This document shows positions 63,637 to 64,000 of a stretch of DNA of 64,000 nt, in pieces. The notes under the pieces were generated by a model. It had not been told where the DNA came from. It saw only the letters and a program-made list of their open reading frames with translations, and did not search any database. Location: positions 1 through 64,000 of the forward strand of contig NZ_PTIY01000014.1 in assembly GCF_002934365.1 (NCBI RefSeq), read 5' to 3'. A program made the translations under genes and the position numbers. Position 1 is the stretch's first letter. Each line of letters starts with the position of its first letter. The DNA is from Methylobacter tundripaludum. GTDB taxonomy: Bacteria; Pseudomonadota; Gammaproteobacteria; Methylococcales; Methylomonadaceae.

Positions 63637-64000
63637 TTATTTGAGCTGCTGATAATACTGAGCCAGATCCCTGATTTCTTCATCACTCAGTTGCTGGGCG
63701 ATCAGACGCATGCGACTGTAAATATCGTTATGCCGCCGGCCGTTTTTATAAGCTGCCAAGGTTGTCGCAAAATAATCGGCCTGTTGCCCCGCCAGCGCCG
63801 GAATATCTATTTTTTCGCCCTGCCCCTTAGCGCCATGACAAACAAAACAGGGCGGCAGGATACGTTTGCCGTCACCCTGTTCAACCATTTTTTCCGCTCT
63901 GGCAAGGTTCCGGTTAGCCGATTTATTTTGAGGCGACGGCAGGGAATTGAACCAGACCGCGAGATCGGCGGCATCCTGCTCGGTCAGGCCCTTGGCAATC
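63637..64000 (-). CDS. Cytochrome c (di-haem c4-like), C-terminal part
   Basis: The frame runs off the right edge, so only the C-terminal 120 residues are seen. They include the end of an upstream domain (IAKGLTEQDAADLAVWFNSLPS) and a full second haem domain with the haem-binding CFVCH, IPALAGQQADYFATTLAAYKNG, and axial Met in YSRMRLIA. The final helix is DEEIRDLAQYYQQL. Two-domain layout fits cytochrome c4-type proteins, periplasmic electron carriers. A Met at 63888 is internal and not the start. Confidence 0.85.
   Translation of the reverse strand, partial: IAKGLTEQDAADLAVWFNSLPSPQNKSANRNLARAEKMVEQGDGKRILPPCFVCHGAKGQGEKIDIPALAGQQADYFATTLAAYKNGRRHNDIYSRMRLIAQQLSDEEIRDLAQYYQQLK

Overview
The window looks like the chromosome of a gammaproteobacterial methanotroph (Methylococcales-like). 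The main clue is a tandem pair of methylene-tetrahydromethanopterin dehydrogenase genes (39.1-41.0 kb), the C1 pathway of methylotrophs. They sit among typical gammaproteobacterial housekeeping genes: glnS, rlmJ, rlmA, mrcB, lolA, rarA, fumC and a UvrY/GacA-type regulator. No rRNA, tRNA or CRISPR array was recognised.

Region 1 (1-6845) is a filamentous-phage (inovirus) prophage with nearly all genes on the minus strand. Reading leftwards they are early unknowns, a small Cys-cluster protein, an HUH-type Rep, an ssDNA-binding protein, the major coat, two tiny coat-like proteins (one of 24 aa, easily missed), a pIII-like adsorption protein, a pVI-like protein and Zot/pI. A divergent DUF3693-type regulator sits at the right edge. 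Three TAGCTA boxes spaced exactly 32 bp fill the divergent promoter region. The right edge carries a dif-like XerCD site, suggesting integration at chromosomal dif and hence a position near the replication terminus. The left attachment site is not in the window.

Region 2 (6954-12639) is a complete RND efflux operon (adaptor, pump, outer-membrane channel). It is followed by a DUF697 membrane protein and a 0.6 kb AT-rich leader.

Region 3 (14233-31464) is the most unusual part. It holds a single 4179-aa non-ribosomal peptide synthetase (A-T-C-A-T-C-A-T-C-A-T-R), a TauD/SyrP-type Fe(II)/2-oxoglutarate dioxygenase, a cyclic-peptide-type ABC exporter, a prohibitin/SPFH membrane protein and a type I periplasmic-binding protein, all on the plus strand with overlaps or short gaps. 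I infer a reductively released tetrapeptide-like aldehyde or alcohol, possibly hydroxylated and exported, with an SPFH/binding-protein pair of unknown role. The first adenylation domain lacks the Asp that anchors an alpha-amino group, so the starter unit may not be an ordinary amino acid.

Region 4 (31639-64000) is mostly ordinary chromosome: rarA, lolA, mrcB, an MDR oxidoreductase, nspC-fthC, the two mtdB-like genes, a uvrY-like regulator divergent from a MotA/MotB-like pair, a flavin reductase, a cold-shock gene with a strong hairpin, DUF808, a beta-CASP metallo-hydrolase, ycbB/ycbK-like cell-wall genes, a QEGLA/DUF1704 protein, an RMD1-family protein, rlmJ, glnS, an NTF2-like protein, a secreted protein with three 81-residue repeats (probable six-bladed propeller), rlmA, an APH/AAA fusion, a degenerate MazG/PRA-PH-like protein, fumC, and a cytochrome c cut by the window edge.
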